From the NCBI GenBank assembly GCA_025890175.1, contig JANPYM010000001.1:709187-773186 (forward strand): DNA of 64,000 nucleotides, given 5' to 3'. Within the stretch, counting starts at the first letter, position 1. Every line of letters starts with the position of its first letter. Positions 11,958 through 23,500 of this stretch are shown here, in pieces. The translations under genes were made by a program, and so were the position numbers. The stretch is from Ciborinia camelliae (taxonomy: Eukaryota > Ascomycota > Leotiomycetes > Helotiales > Sclerotiniaceae). The notes beneath the pieces were generated by a model. The model was not told the origin of the DNA. It searched no databases and was given only the letters and a program-made list of their open reading frames with translations.

Positions 11958-12563
11958 GGTGACGTTTGACTGCCGGATTATGGCTCGGAAACAAACTCAA
12001 GTTCACTTGTTGCTATTAAAGAAGAAGAAAACACGAGGAGAATGAAAATGGATGCTAGAAGTGTGCCAAACTGAAGAGAGATCAAAATATCGGGGCTCGG
12101 ATGAACTTCTCGAAAGGGTAGAGAAATGGCACTTCATGTTGTCTGCTCTTTACGGGAAGTGTCTAATCTGCATCTGACAGCAGTAATTATCATTGAGGGA
12201 AGCTCAAGCGGGGCGAATGATTTATAACTGTTGGTTATAACTGATGGTTATAACTGTTGGTTTATGCAACTATATTGATGGGGTCTGAGTGGTTTGAATA
12301 GTCTCAATGATCCGACAACATAAGGCTGTGCCGCATTATCGACTTGGGATGAATAGACCGAGATTGTTCCGCGGCTTTGATAATAGAAACTCACATGCCA
12401 TCGGTGGTTTGGTAACCTGCTACTATGGTCCTGTACTTAATGAGTGACCAATTCACATTATATTGAAGACCTTCAGTTCCACCATCACAAATCTCCTGTG
12501 CAATAGATCGCTTCTTTCATTCCACGAAGCAATTATCGATTTACTCTTTTCAAAAAGGCAAGC
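11958..12563. promoter_or_regulatory. Bidirectional promoter of MFS exporter and adenylating enzyme
   Basis: The start codons of the exporter (minus) and the adenylating enzyme (plus) are 606 bp apart with no gene between, so both promoters must lie here. The region carries a 13-bp triplicate (12222-12260) placed about 265-300 bp from either start, which could serve both genes. Confidence 0.7.
12222..12260 (+). repeat. Three tandem 13-bp units with palindromic GTTATAAC core
   Basis: Unit TTATAACTGWTGG is repeated exactly three times at 12222, 12235 and 12248 (W is T, A, T). The core GTTATAAC is its own reverse complement, and two full cores occur at 12234-12241 and 12247-12254. TAACTG also fits the Myb-type YAACNG half-site. 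A regulator-binding role is inference. Confidence 0.75.
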
Positions 12564-14371
12564 ATGGCAACTATCATTTTTGAAGAAGGGCACGACAAGC
12601 CAAAGTATGCAAGTAATCTTCACTCAAAGAAGCAACTTCTCAATAATATCCTTGATGGCATGGCCAAAACTCGTCCCAATGCACTCTACGGAGAGATGCC
12701 CATTTCCACCACCAGCTACGAGGCCGGATACCGAAAGATCACGTATTTTGCACTAGCAAATGCTGTCAACGGTATTGCCTGGTTGTTGACGAAAGAGCTT
12801 GGCCCTGGCAAGGATTTTCCAACTATTTGTTACATGGGTTGGAACGATGTTAGATATGTTGTGATGGTTCTCGGGGCTGTAAAGGCGGGATACAAAGTAC
12901 GCACAAACTGCTTCGGGGCAATATGTCTTATGAATCGCCAAGGTGCTAATAAATGATACAAACAGGTTCTTTTCAATTCCCCAAGGAACACCGATGAAAA
13001 TAACAAGAGCCTTTTCAAGGCACTAGATTGCAAAATCCTGGCAATACCTGATCCACGACCACCTACAGCAGATATCATCCTCGACACCATACCCAACTTG
13101 CAAGTTATCACAATCCCAAGCACCGAAGAGCTTCTTACAACGCCTTATGAATACTTTCCCTACAACAAGACCTTTGAAGCTGCGAGACTTGAACCTCTCC
13201 TGTGTCTTCATACCTCGGGCACAACTGGACCTCCAAAACCAGTCATCTATACACATGATTTCGCTGCAGCACATATTAGGATGACTCAATTGGCTCCTCC
13301 GGAGGGGTATGAGTCAATGGAAAAAGTTTACCAAGGCACACGGGTTTTTATGCTTCTTCCACCTTTTCACGTAAGCTCTGTTAATCCAATCTCAACCAAT
13401 CCTCTGACCTTTTCGTATAGTCATCCAGTGCATTTGGCCCTTTGATGGAGGGTATATCAAATCAGACTACCATGATATATCCGCTTCCCTATGTGTTAGC
13501 CACTGCCTTTTCTCTGGTGGATATGTTGAAGCAAACCACCGTGGATGCTATTTGCGTTCCACCACCTATTGTGCACCAAATTGCAACCAATCCGGAATTA
13601 CTAAAGTTGCTCTCCGAGAAGCTGGATGTAGTTTTTTTCGGTGGTGGAGACCTTCCACAAATATTTGGCGATATTGTCAGTCCAAAATTTAAATTCTGGA
13701 CTTCTAATGGATCCACAGAAACGGCACCTTATCCACTGATCCGTGCGTGCGGGGAATGGCCGGTAGAAGACTGGAAATATAATCAAATTCACCCAGCTGG
13801 TGGCTTGCAATTTCGAAGACTATCCCAGCAGAACCACGATCTGTACGAGGCCGTTATCGTACGCCATTCTGATCCAGAGCTCGAACAGCCCGTATTCAAA
13901 CTGTATCCAGATTTGAAGGAGTACGCTACAAAAGATTTGTTTTCTCCGCATCCCACAAAAGAGGGATTGTGGACATTTCGAGGACGTACAGATGACATGA
14001 TTCAATTGTCATCTGGCAAATACCATACACTGGATATGAACCAAGCTATAGCGAGTCATCCCAGTGTAAGAGATGGAATTATGATTCCTGTCGGTAAGTA
14101 TTTTAATGATAGGTTCGCATCAAAGGCAGGTCTTCTCATCGAGTTGAAGGATGGAATCAGCGTAACGAACACCAAGGAAGAAGAGAAACTTCTTGAAGAG
14201 ATCTGGCTTATTGTAGACCAAATGAACGGCAGATTTGCAACACCAGCACAAATAAAGAAGGAATGTATTTTGATTGCTGATCCGGAAAGACCTCTGCCGA
14301 GGAGTCCTAAAGGGACAATTCGAAGATCTGCAGCGATGGATTTATATGCGAAAGAATTGGAAGGCCTTTAA
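12564..14371 (+). CDS. NRPS-like adenylation-domain enzyme (A domain only)
   Basis: Three exons (12564-12896, 12966-13370, 13421-14371) give 562 residues. Adenylation core motifs are clear: LHTSGTTGPPKP (A3, about 191-203), NGSTETAP (A5, about 342-349), a YATKDLF segment with FRGRTDD (A7/A8, about 430) and PKGTIRR near the C-terminus (A10-like, Lys present). The sequence is closest in style to fungal NRPS-like enzymes built as A-T-reductase or A-T-TE, which activate an amino or aryl acid as an acyl-adenylate. Here a stop follows the A domain directly, and I found no thiolation or reductase sequence in the next 2 kb. It may act with a carrier protein elsewhere, act as a CoA ligase, or be a remnant. 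The ATP chemistry is firm; the acid substrate is unknown. Confidence 0.85.
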
Positions 14372-15507
14372 GGGGGCTTGGAGCTTAGCATTAGGTTGAT
14401 CTTTTGAGCCGATTGAATGTTGATAGTATAATTGAACTTATTGTGTTTCATGTTTGTCCTTGCTAATGATCAATCCTTCTTCGTTTCGAAACTGTTTGTA
14501 GGAATTTCACCACAGGAATTTGGGCCCTAAATTTCTGTTCTCCGTAGAATAAGCAGCACGTGATATCGCAAGGAGAGACTTTGCCAAGACAGATAACAAC
14601 ATAGTGTGTGGGGTGAAAAGGGGTGCGCCACGTGCATCCCCTCTCTCCTTGCTGGCTCCCGTCCTTGAGGTTATTCAGAAAGATTGAGGCTGTGGTGCTG
14701 TAGTACTCGTGCGGCAAGAAATGATGCAACTCGACGCTAAGAAAACCAGGTTAGTCCTCTTGTAATTTACCATCTTGAGAATGGATGTGCCAGTGGCTGA
14801 GGCCACTTTGAAAAAATATAAGATGATAACGCATATATCCATTATCTATAATAATTCCATACTTTGTAAAAAAAACATGAGATATTATGATAATGTTTTG
14901 AGACGAGTAAAAGTAAAAGCTGAACTTCAGAAAGCTTTTGTATAAGATCAAGGGTCCAAAAAGGGACGACAAATGCATGTGATATATATATCTTATTAGC
15001 CAAGATATAAACACGTTTCACTATTTGTTCAACGCTCAAAATGAAGCACTTGCTGACAAATCAACTGTCTATTTACTTAAGGTACTGAACAATTTAAAAG
15101 GGAGAGGCTCTGAGTCAGATGCTTATATAAAGTTGCCGGATCCGATACCACTGCATCAGTCACTTTATCCGCTATCTTCTTCTATATTGTCCAAAATCCC
15201 CTCCCTTACATTACAAGAAGAGAAGTACGAGAAGGTTTTGTGTGTAAAACCCGCCATGGAGAAAAAGCAGGCCCAGGGACTTGTCTTCTTGTAGTGATGA
15301 ACCATGACCAAACCGGAAATCCCGTCCACATCAGCCCAGAGATCACTAGGCTCTAGCAAAGAAACAATGCATGGTGATGAAAAGGATTCTCCGGTTATTG
15401 TCTCTTGTAGAGACGCTATGAGCCTTAAGAGCAGATCCTCCGAGTAAAAGTATTGTCCCTGACTTGTAAAATCTTCTCTTTGGACCGATTTCAAGAATGT
15501 ATCTCCA
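14372..15507. other. Gene-poor spacer downstream of the adenylating enzyme
   Basis: About 1.1 kb. A minus-strand frame open from 15507 down to 15165 and a plus-strand frame at 15025-15294 overlap each other; neither shows a recognisable motif. The first could be a leftover of coding sequence cut by the MITE at 15516. Confidence 0.4.
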
Positions 15508-15515
15508 GCGTTTTT
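15508..15515. repeat. 8-bp target-site duplication, left copy
   Basis: GCGTTTTT lies directly before the element's CAGGG end and is repeated exactly at 16264-16271 after its other end. An 8-bp duplication is the signature of hAT-superfamily insertion. Confidence 0.9.
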
Positions 15516-16263
15516 CAGGGTTGGGCACAGGGTAGGGTACACCCGGGGTAACCCGGGGTAAAACCGGACGGGTAGCCACCCTGCTCCCCCCCTACGGGGT
15601 AGGGTCACCACCCGGTGAAATGCCCAAGGGTACGGGTATACCCGCGGGTATATATCATGTGATCGTCTAATATAGTCGTCCAAAGTTGAAAGGGGTGGAA
15701 AAGGTGAAAAAGAGGTGGTATCACGAGGACGACTTGGAAATCTAATGATTTAGGAACTAGGATTCGTATTGATGAAAATCTAGATTCTAATGCTAGAAGA
15801 AGGTGCAGGATAGCTGAACCTTATATAGACCTAGGTAGCTGTACTGAACTGGCGCTAGTGCCTAGCGCATAATACTAAGCGAGTACTTATGCTTAGAACC
15901 TAATACTATAGGAATGAAAAGCATTTACCACCAGGCACGTGATCGTAGGTCACGTGCTAGTCACGTGACCCGTACCCCTGTAACTTCGTCACAGGTGGGG
16001 ATCAGGGTTAGGGTTAATGTTTGATTTAGATTTAGATTTTTTAGGATTAATATTAAAGGAATGAAAAGTGAAAAATGGAAATAGAATAATTGGGAATAGC
16101 TTCAACTTTGGACGATTATATTAGACGATCACATGATATATACCCGCGGGTCTACCCGTACCCGCGGGTTTTACCGGGTTACCACCCCGTAGAATCCAGC
16201 AGGGTAGGGTAAACCACCCGAGGAGGTGAAATACCCCGGGTAGGGTACGGGTGCCCATGCCTG
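15516..16263. mobile_element. hAT-type MITE, 748 bp, non-autonomous
   Basis: The element begins CAGGGTTGGGCAC and ends with the inverse of CAGGCATGGGCAC, both classic hAT termini, and is flanked by the 8-bp duplication GCGTTTTT. Long inverted arms (about 15516-15690 and 16101-16263) pair; their inner 46 bp, ending CAAAGTTGAA at 15690, are almost identical. The outer parts are rich in CCCGGG/CCCGCGGG palindromes and diverged. The roughly 400-bp centre holds CACGTG boxes (15937-15968), a telomere-like AGGGTTAGGGTT (16004-16015) and no transposase, so mobility would need a transposase in trans. Perfect duplications suggest a fairly recent insertion. Confidence 0.88.
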
Positions 16264-16271
16264 GCGTTTTT
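16264..16271. repeat. 8-bp target-site duplication, right copy
   Basis: GCGTTTTT, identical to the copy at 15508-15515. Confidence 0.9.
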
Positions 16272-16537
16272 ATAATAACGACTCTCGTTTGGAAGCTTAG
16301 CCGGAAGAACACATGCGACTAGAACAGTTATCAACGAACATACCGGAAGGCTGTACTACAGGTCAAGAACGGATCATGGTTTATAGTCTTAGAGAACTTA
16401 ATCGATGGAGAATACCCACCCCCACTACACAAGTCCAAGAAATTAGCAAGAAAGATTTATCAGAAAGGCAACCTTTTCTTAACGTAGTGCGGTCACTTAT
16501 AGCCCCCCCCCACCGGTATATCAGTACCTATGCTCAC

Positions 16538-16830
16538 AGTTGTATGAGCATCATGCTACCTCCAGCCAGCCCAGAGAATGCCACAAGCATGGAAAGAGCG
16601 AAGAGGAGAAGAGGTTTTCTCCGAGAAACATCACTTAACTTTGCCCATATGAATCATGATGGATGGCAAGCCCTAAAAAGGGGTTAAACAGGTTATTAAC
16701 GGAGAGAGTAGACATTTACCACCGTTCGACAATGGAGAGGCTGTGAATAGATACCTAGCCAGGCATTCTTATCAAATGATCCCAATCCATTGATGATAGC
16801 CAGCCAGAGGTCGTATCGGAAGACTCGTTC
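16538..16830 (-). pseudogene. Relic of an MFS transporter N-terminal half
   Basis: Two minus-strand fragments match the start of a DHA2-type MFS protein. The first (about 16830-16730) reads AIINGLGSFDKNAWLG, the loop after TM1 in these transporters. The second (about 16654-16538) reads IWAKLSDVSRRKPLLLFA, a decayed motif A (normally GKLSDxFGRKP), followed by a hydrophobic helix. A frame change and stops separate them, and the rest of the transporter is missing. The relic sits 275 bp from the MITE, in DNA without intact genes. I infer a dead exporter gene, perhaps once part of the adjacent metabolic group. Confidence 0.55.
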
Positions 16831-16935
16831 TGCGAGGTGATGATGCCGTGCTACGACTAAACTTTCCCCAAGACCAAATGAACACGGAAGTTTTCCACAG
16901 CACGAACGCCGACAGACAGAATACTGTTCTTTCAA

Positions 16936-17420
16936 ACGGCTTTGCTCTGTGGCCCAAAGAAATTCGCTTGATGAATATCACCACAATCCATCCATCCATC
17001 CGTCAACATACAAAAGCCCCTCCATATAAATCCAATTTTTAACCATTATAGAGCCAGAACTTCCAAGAAAGCTATGTGCGAAAGGAACCGAAGTCCCTCG
17101 CGAACAAGATCGATTCATCGACGCAGCAATGAGTATACGAAAGTTAAATACAAAACAAAACGAAAGAAAAATTAAATGCAACACCATAACTCGCCATATC
17201 TCATCGTGCACTCCAAAACCGATTCGCATCATTCATTCATTCATCCATTCAACACAGATCAAACAATGAAACAACAAAATCAGGGAGTTATACAATATAA
17301 ACAGAAGCAATCAATTAAAAATTGGAAGAATGATGATTTATAGAACTTGACCAGGTTTCCAGTAACCCTGCTAGGTTATGCACCTACTGGTGGAGCAAGC
17401 AACTATTTTCCAGTACCAGT

Positions 17421-17454
<34 letters not shown>

Positions 17455-17895
17455 CTACACACGCGGAGAATTGCAAGTCTCTCTCTCTGCTGTCAACAGC
17501 TTCCTCTATTGAAGAGACATGCCATCTTTCTTATTTCGGATGCACCGAGAAAAAAAAAAGGAGAGAGAGAGTTTGGGGTATGCTACGCGATAGCATCGAG
17601 TTTGATAGAAGAGTTGGTTCAAAAGGGACCTACTAAAATGTCGAATCATCGATCATCGATCACTTGATGTTGAGTAGCTATGCTATGTTAGGTAACTAGG
17701 TAGGTAAGAATTTGAGGCTAATTAGGCAGTGAAGAACAAACACTTTTCCGAAACCGCACATGCCAGCCCGTCGCATGAAAGCCATCCAGCAGTTGAGCAA
17801 TTGAGCAATTGAGCAATCCACCGCAGCCCATCCATATACACTCTTCCCCTTTCTCGGCCGATCTTCTCATCTCCCCTTCAACCTCCCGAACCTCC
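16936..17895. other. Spacer downstream of the 2OG oxygenase gene
   Basis: It contains an AT dinucleotide run near 17437-17453, short tandem GAGCAATT units near 17793-17815 and several TAGGTA-type motifs. No credible gene was seen. Confidence 0.5.
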
Positions 17896-19183
17896 CTAAC
17901 TCTGATATTGCAACGCGCCTCTCATCCGATAATACTCGCCTGCCACGATCGGTTCATACTTCACTTTGTCCGCATCCTTAACACATTCATCCAGAACCTC
18001 GATCAATTGATCCACATCCGGTGCACAAAAATAGGGCATGGAGTAGCGAGCTTGGATTATTCTCTCTCCTTCATCGGTCGTTGTGTAGCGAGAGGCTAGT
18101 GGAGGGGGTTGAACGCGATGGAGTGAAGATTTGAGATCATCTGTTATATTCGTCAGTCGATAAAATATGGCAGACAGTTTCGCTTGATACGATCAGGAGA
18201 TAGAGTAGTAGATGGAGAAAAGAAAAGAAAAGAAAAGAAAAGGGGGAAGGAATATACCATTACTCCACCTCATCAATAAATCCCCCACATTCATCACAAT
18301 CGCATCCTTAACCGGATCCGCCCTAATAAAGTCTCCCGGTCTCTCCGGATGCTCAATCTCCAATCCTCCACACTCATCCTGAAACACCATTGTGATACTT
18401 CCCCAATCACTATGCGCTGGCATTCTTGCCGCAAGCCCTTTTTCAACTTCAGAAGCGGCGATGGGTGGATAGTGTAAGAGTCTGAGTTGATTACCATGTC
18501 CGGAATGAAAACTCGCAATTAAGGAGGGATCGTGAAGTTCTAGCCCTATACCGATGGCCAAGAGAATCTTTTGGGCGACAGAGGAGAGACGGTGATAGAA
18601 ATATTGCATAAAGGAGTGGAAATTTGGGAGAGTGGTTTCTGGGAGCCAGATGTTGGGTTGAGAGGAGTCTTTTTCAGAGCCGATCTCGTAACTTTCCTAT
18701 TTATTTGATTGCTATTAGTTCATCTCCCCAATCTAGTTCAATATAGTCCAATCAAGCTCTTCCATTCATCCATGTTCAGTTGCGTCATTAAATAGGAAGA
18801 ATGAGATGATATAACATAACGCAAAGACCTACCTTAACATCCCTCACTTTCCTCAACCTCTCCCCCAACTCAACATCATCACTAATCACCTGATACACCT
18901 TCTCCAACCCGGGATAAGAATAACCCCTATGAACACTTGGACCGGGGGGATGTTCGGCTTGCATTTTTTCCTCGTGTGAAAGGTCAAATAGTCGTTTGGT
19001 CATTGCGAAGGCTTCTTCAAGGATGGAGGAGGGGATATCGTGATTAATGATGTAAACAAAACCTACGCGACGACAGGCCTCGACGAGAGCTTTGGCTGTT
19101 TCGAGACGGGAGGTGGGTGATGTGGGATGGAGGAAGGGAGAGAAATCGATGATGGGGATTGGGGAGGTGGGATTGGAAGTCAT
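17896..19183 (-). CDS. 2-oxoglutarate/Fe(II) oxygenase, isopenicillin-N-synthase-like
   Basis: Three exons (19183-18833, 18696-18258, 18140-17896) give 344 residues. The N-terminal DIOX_N part opens with IPIIDFSPF and contains GFVYIINHDIP. The catalytic double-stranded beta-helix carries the iron triad: HSD (His about 212, Asp about 214) and the distal His in SSLHRV (about 271). The 2-oxoglutarate-binding RYS motif is at about 295-297. All catalytic residues are present, so the enzyme should be active as a soluble dioxygenase. Fungal members act in gibberellin, alkaloid and other specialised pathways or in primary metabolism; this sequence alone does not say which. Its neighbours are gene-free stretches, so there is no cluster context. 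Confidence 0.9.
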
Positions 19184-20530
19184 TTTTGGAACCTTTGGTT
19201 GATGAGATCAATCTTAATGGAAATGTCGTGGGAAATCAAATCATATACAGCGATCGAAATGGTCGAAATTTGATGTCGAGTGGTGATGTTGATGAATCAG
19301 GAAAGTCATATATATTCACGGTGAGTGTCTGGCTACACCGTATCACCGTACTGATAGATCCTAAAAGTCATCAGCTCCTTGTACCAATATATAGTATTCA
19401 TTCTCCGGATTCTCCATACCTAGAATTAGGCAACATGCGAAAGGATGACAATGACAATTAAAAGAGTTATTCTACCCTACCTATATCGTAAGATGTTTCG
19501 TTTCGTTGTTGCTCCGCCGAGAATAAATGAGGGGTCAACCCTATGGTCGTACGTTGTTGATCACTTGACAGGTACCGTCTAACGGTGAGTGTGCATAATA
19601 CTTATTCAGCACCGTGAAACTTCGGAACATGCCAATTACTGTGATCTGATATTGGAACACAGTACTTACGTAGGCTTACTGTACGTAGAAACTGTCCGAT
19701 TTTGGAAAGTGTCGAGCAAGATGCACTTGCTTTTTCTTGTCACACTCGATTCATCTTCCTTTTTTTTTGGATTTTCTGAAAATAATCCCGTGAATAGTAA
19801 GTAGTAATACTGTATACAAATTTATAGATGTATTATTCTATTCTACCAAATGGAATAGAAATAGTCTGCTAGTATATCTCATTTCAAGTTATCATCCCGT
19901 TCACTTTACCTTGCAAAACAAAGCTTCTAGTATAGGTAGCAAGCACCTCTCGCAATTATATGTACCGGTAGCCGGGTACTACAACAATCCGAGTTACCCG
20001 CCCGGGTATGAAAAGCGATTGAGGCAAAGCCGGCAACCTCACGATTTTCAGATCGATGATAAGATAAATGGCTACCAAACCTACCAGCTTAACCGACATC
20101 GAAAACTCGAGATCTGGTGTAGTGACTGAGCGGGGCGGGATACAATTAATGTATTTCTGACGTAACTTCCTATTGATGAATGGAATGAAGAGAGAATGAT
20201 AAGTCCCAGTCCAGGAAACCCATTACATGCTCAAAGAGAGATTCGAGGCAGTAAAGATCTCTCATTTGATGAGGGAGGCAAGACTGCAGGTGCCAACACC
20301 CAAGAAATGTATATGAAAAAATTGCAAAATTCAGGCTTTCGGAATAAACTACTCCTATCAAAGAGGATTGATGCTGCCTCTTCTATCTCTTAAGATGGCT
20401 GGATTGGGGGAAAGGAGAGATATCGAGTGCTAAGGGAACAGAAGAGATAGAAAGATGGAAGAAAAATACAGGGAGAAGTTAGAAGCACTTGCATGAGATG
20501 GCTGAGAAGGTTTTGGAGGAAATCGGAGGG

Positions 20531-20596
20531 TTTATGAGGGAAGTCGAAGGAGTTTATGAGGGAAGTCGAAGGAGTTTATGAGGGAAGTCGAAGGAG
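20531..20596 (+). repeat. 22-bp tandem repeat, 3 copies
   Basis: Unit TTTATGAGGGAAGTCGAAGGAG (22 bp) begins at 20531, 20553 and 20575, with a partial fourth copy from 20597. The three full copies are identical, so the expansion looks recent. Confidence 0.85.
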
Positions 20597-23500
20597 TTTA
20601 TGCTGAATGAGATGGAATTGGATATTTTGAAGAAGAATATAAAGAGAGTAGCGGCACAGAGCTTAGAACACGTACGTATTGGGAGGAACTTTAGCCGTTT
20701 GATCTCCGGATGGTGGTTGAGCGATAGAAGCCTTTTGATATTTTGAATGTTACTCTTAAAAGAGAGATCTCAGCCAGCTGTTCTTGTTTTCCCTTTCCTC
20801 TCATCCCATCTTACAACAACCTTTGTTCCAGCTCCTCCCTTGACTCTCAACTATTGTCGATGTCTTAAAGAATACTAGGTAACAAGAGATGAATGACTAC
20901 ACGTCCATCTCCATCTCCATCGCCATTGCCATCGCCGATTCCTATAGGAAACTTCCCAGATAGCCCTACCTACGAGTATTCCTTCTTTTCACTCCCATCA
21001 CTCAACATTCCATCCATTCATGAATAGAAAGAACAATAGGTACTGTACAGATACCGCCATTGTATCAACAGAGAAACAAACATAAATATAAATATAAATA
21101 AGTTGAAAGTTAAATTAGAGCATAACCTTGCATCCTCCTTCATTAATTCATCCAAACCCGGAAGATCACGGCTTGCGGGTGAAAAAAAAAGTAAAATCTA
21201 CCTAGGTAGTAGGTAGTAAAAAGCATTGACCCTAATGCATTTATTTATTCACCTCCACTCGCCAGATTCGCCTTCAAGTTTAAGTTTCTAGAACCATTCC
21301 AAAAACGTCCTAAGCAGAGGTTTTCATTATTCCCGATATTCAAGCTTCCAAGCTTCCCAGGGACCACAAAAGGTTAAAGATAAAGATAAAGATCCAATCC
21401 AATCCAACAACGCAATATAATTGGTGCAAACGTCTTCAAGGATTCTTCTCATTTGTCATTGGACGATTTCAACGACGATAAGGCTAAGGAGGCATGCTAG
21501 TCTTCTTTGGCACAAGTCTTATCTATGGGCGATAAGAGATTTGTTGATAGGTAATTTGCAGAGGTCAAAAAGGTGCGGGAGGGCGGGGAAGAATTGGTTT
21601 GATTTTTAAGCCGTGGGTGTTATTGTTATTGAATCATTTTGACCATAAGAGTGGGACTTATGGGAGTCATGGGACGGGAATCATTGATGGGAAGGAAAAA
21701 CTTAAAAGGGAGGGAGATCAATCGTTGGTTTGGTATGGTACGTCATGATGAAGCTTGGCTAATATTATTGATGTTGATGTTGATATTGACATATCTGGGC
21801 ATACTGGTGGTTTGAAACAGGGCAAATCTTTCAAGAAGACGATGAAGGTAAAAGCAAGCGAAGATGAAGGGGTGAAGGGGGATACTTGTCACGATGCCGC
21901 ATTACACCTGCATCTACCTACCATTACATCTGAGGTAAACCGAAAGAAAAAAAGGTAGGGAATAAAAATCCCAAGAGGTAAGAGGAAAAATTCTGATGTT
22001 CATGAGCGCCAAAATCACTTTTTGCCCACACGCTTCCTTCCCCGTGCAGAACGGACGGTAGGTGGTAGGTAGGTACGAGAAGAAAGAAGCCACCGAACTA
22101 CCAACCAGAAGGATAGGTAGGTAGGGTACCTTTGCAGGCGCCACAGGCGGGGGGGGTTCATGGAGGGGAAACAAGCATGTTGACGACAAACTGGGGGAGA
22201 GGGAAGGGCGTGTGTGGGTGGTGAAGAGCGGAATCGGGGGAAACTTGGAAGACGGATCTGGAATCTGGACGCGGGACTATTGATCGCAAGCTGAGGTCGA
22301 ATCACGCGAATGCATAGAAAAAAAGAAAGAAAAAAAAACAAGCCATTTCGATACTCACGCGGATATCACACTTTTTTGATATGATGTTGGGCTTCAATCC
22401 CATCTCAATATCCAATATCCAAACCCAAAAAATCAGCCTCAGAAAATCCCTTAATTATCATCAGATCAGATCATATATCTAAGATGTATGTACTATAGAA
22501 TATAAATGCATAGGTAGGTACCTTGCACGACCTCCCCCCTCTTACCCTACGAGGGGAGATCCGTACTGCAATAACTTTCCAAACTCATGACTCTCACGCA
22601 AATCCAACATAACAAACCCATGACACTCACTCTCCGATTCCACGATTCCAACCCACCATCCGTAATTCACCCTGCTTACCTACTTTTCGGAGATATCCAT
22701 GTACAGGATCTCCATGTCGAGGCTACCAAGGACTTTAGTAAAAAGCACGATCCACCGCGCCCAGATATTAAATTCTCGTGCGTTAGACATGGGAGATGCC
22801 AGGGAGAAATGATGATGATGATGATTATTGTCGAGACGGGTCGAGGACATACATACATGTGAGGGACCCCATAATTGAAAGGCTGAAAGGAATAATACCT
22901 ACTGCACGTCTGTAAATATGCAAAAGTCATAACGGTGCAATTTCATCAAATCCAATGGGTAAAATCGGAACTTGAAGATTCGTATTGATATTATTGTTGA
23001 AAATAAAAATGGATTGTGTGGAGTGGAAAATATTCATTACATACCTAGTACCTACCTAGTAGATGCAGTTCTAGGCAACTCCGAAGCCCCGTTGAAGAAT
23101 TGAAGTGTACCTAGGTACTCCGTACATAGATACTCGGTAGGTAAGGTACGAGGTAATTAGTTAGGTATGATTGTGTAATATATGATACTCACTCACTCAC
23201 ATGTGCCAACGTCGATGTACAGGAAAGACTCGAGGAGTCGAGATCCTGACGCCTCATTTCTCTCAGCTACTCGACCCAAGTGTAGCTGAATGGCTTTTGT
23301 GCGCATGAAACATGTTCGCCTCGAGTCTGTGAAAGCTTTCCGCCATGTTCGAGCTTGAGTGGGATGTGGTACTAGGTATGTATCCAAGATTCCCCGTCCT
23401 CTACTCAAACCACGTTTGCGATTTCGGGGGCTTGGCTTGGGTGGGTTTGATTTGATCTACCGTGTACGACAAAGTGCTTAGTACGCAAGTTATTGCATAA

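Noticed and set aside
16313..16687. 124-codon plus-strand frame beside the MITE
   Set aside because: It overlaps the recognisable MFS relic on the other strand and shows no motif of its own.
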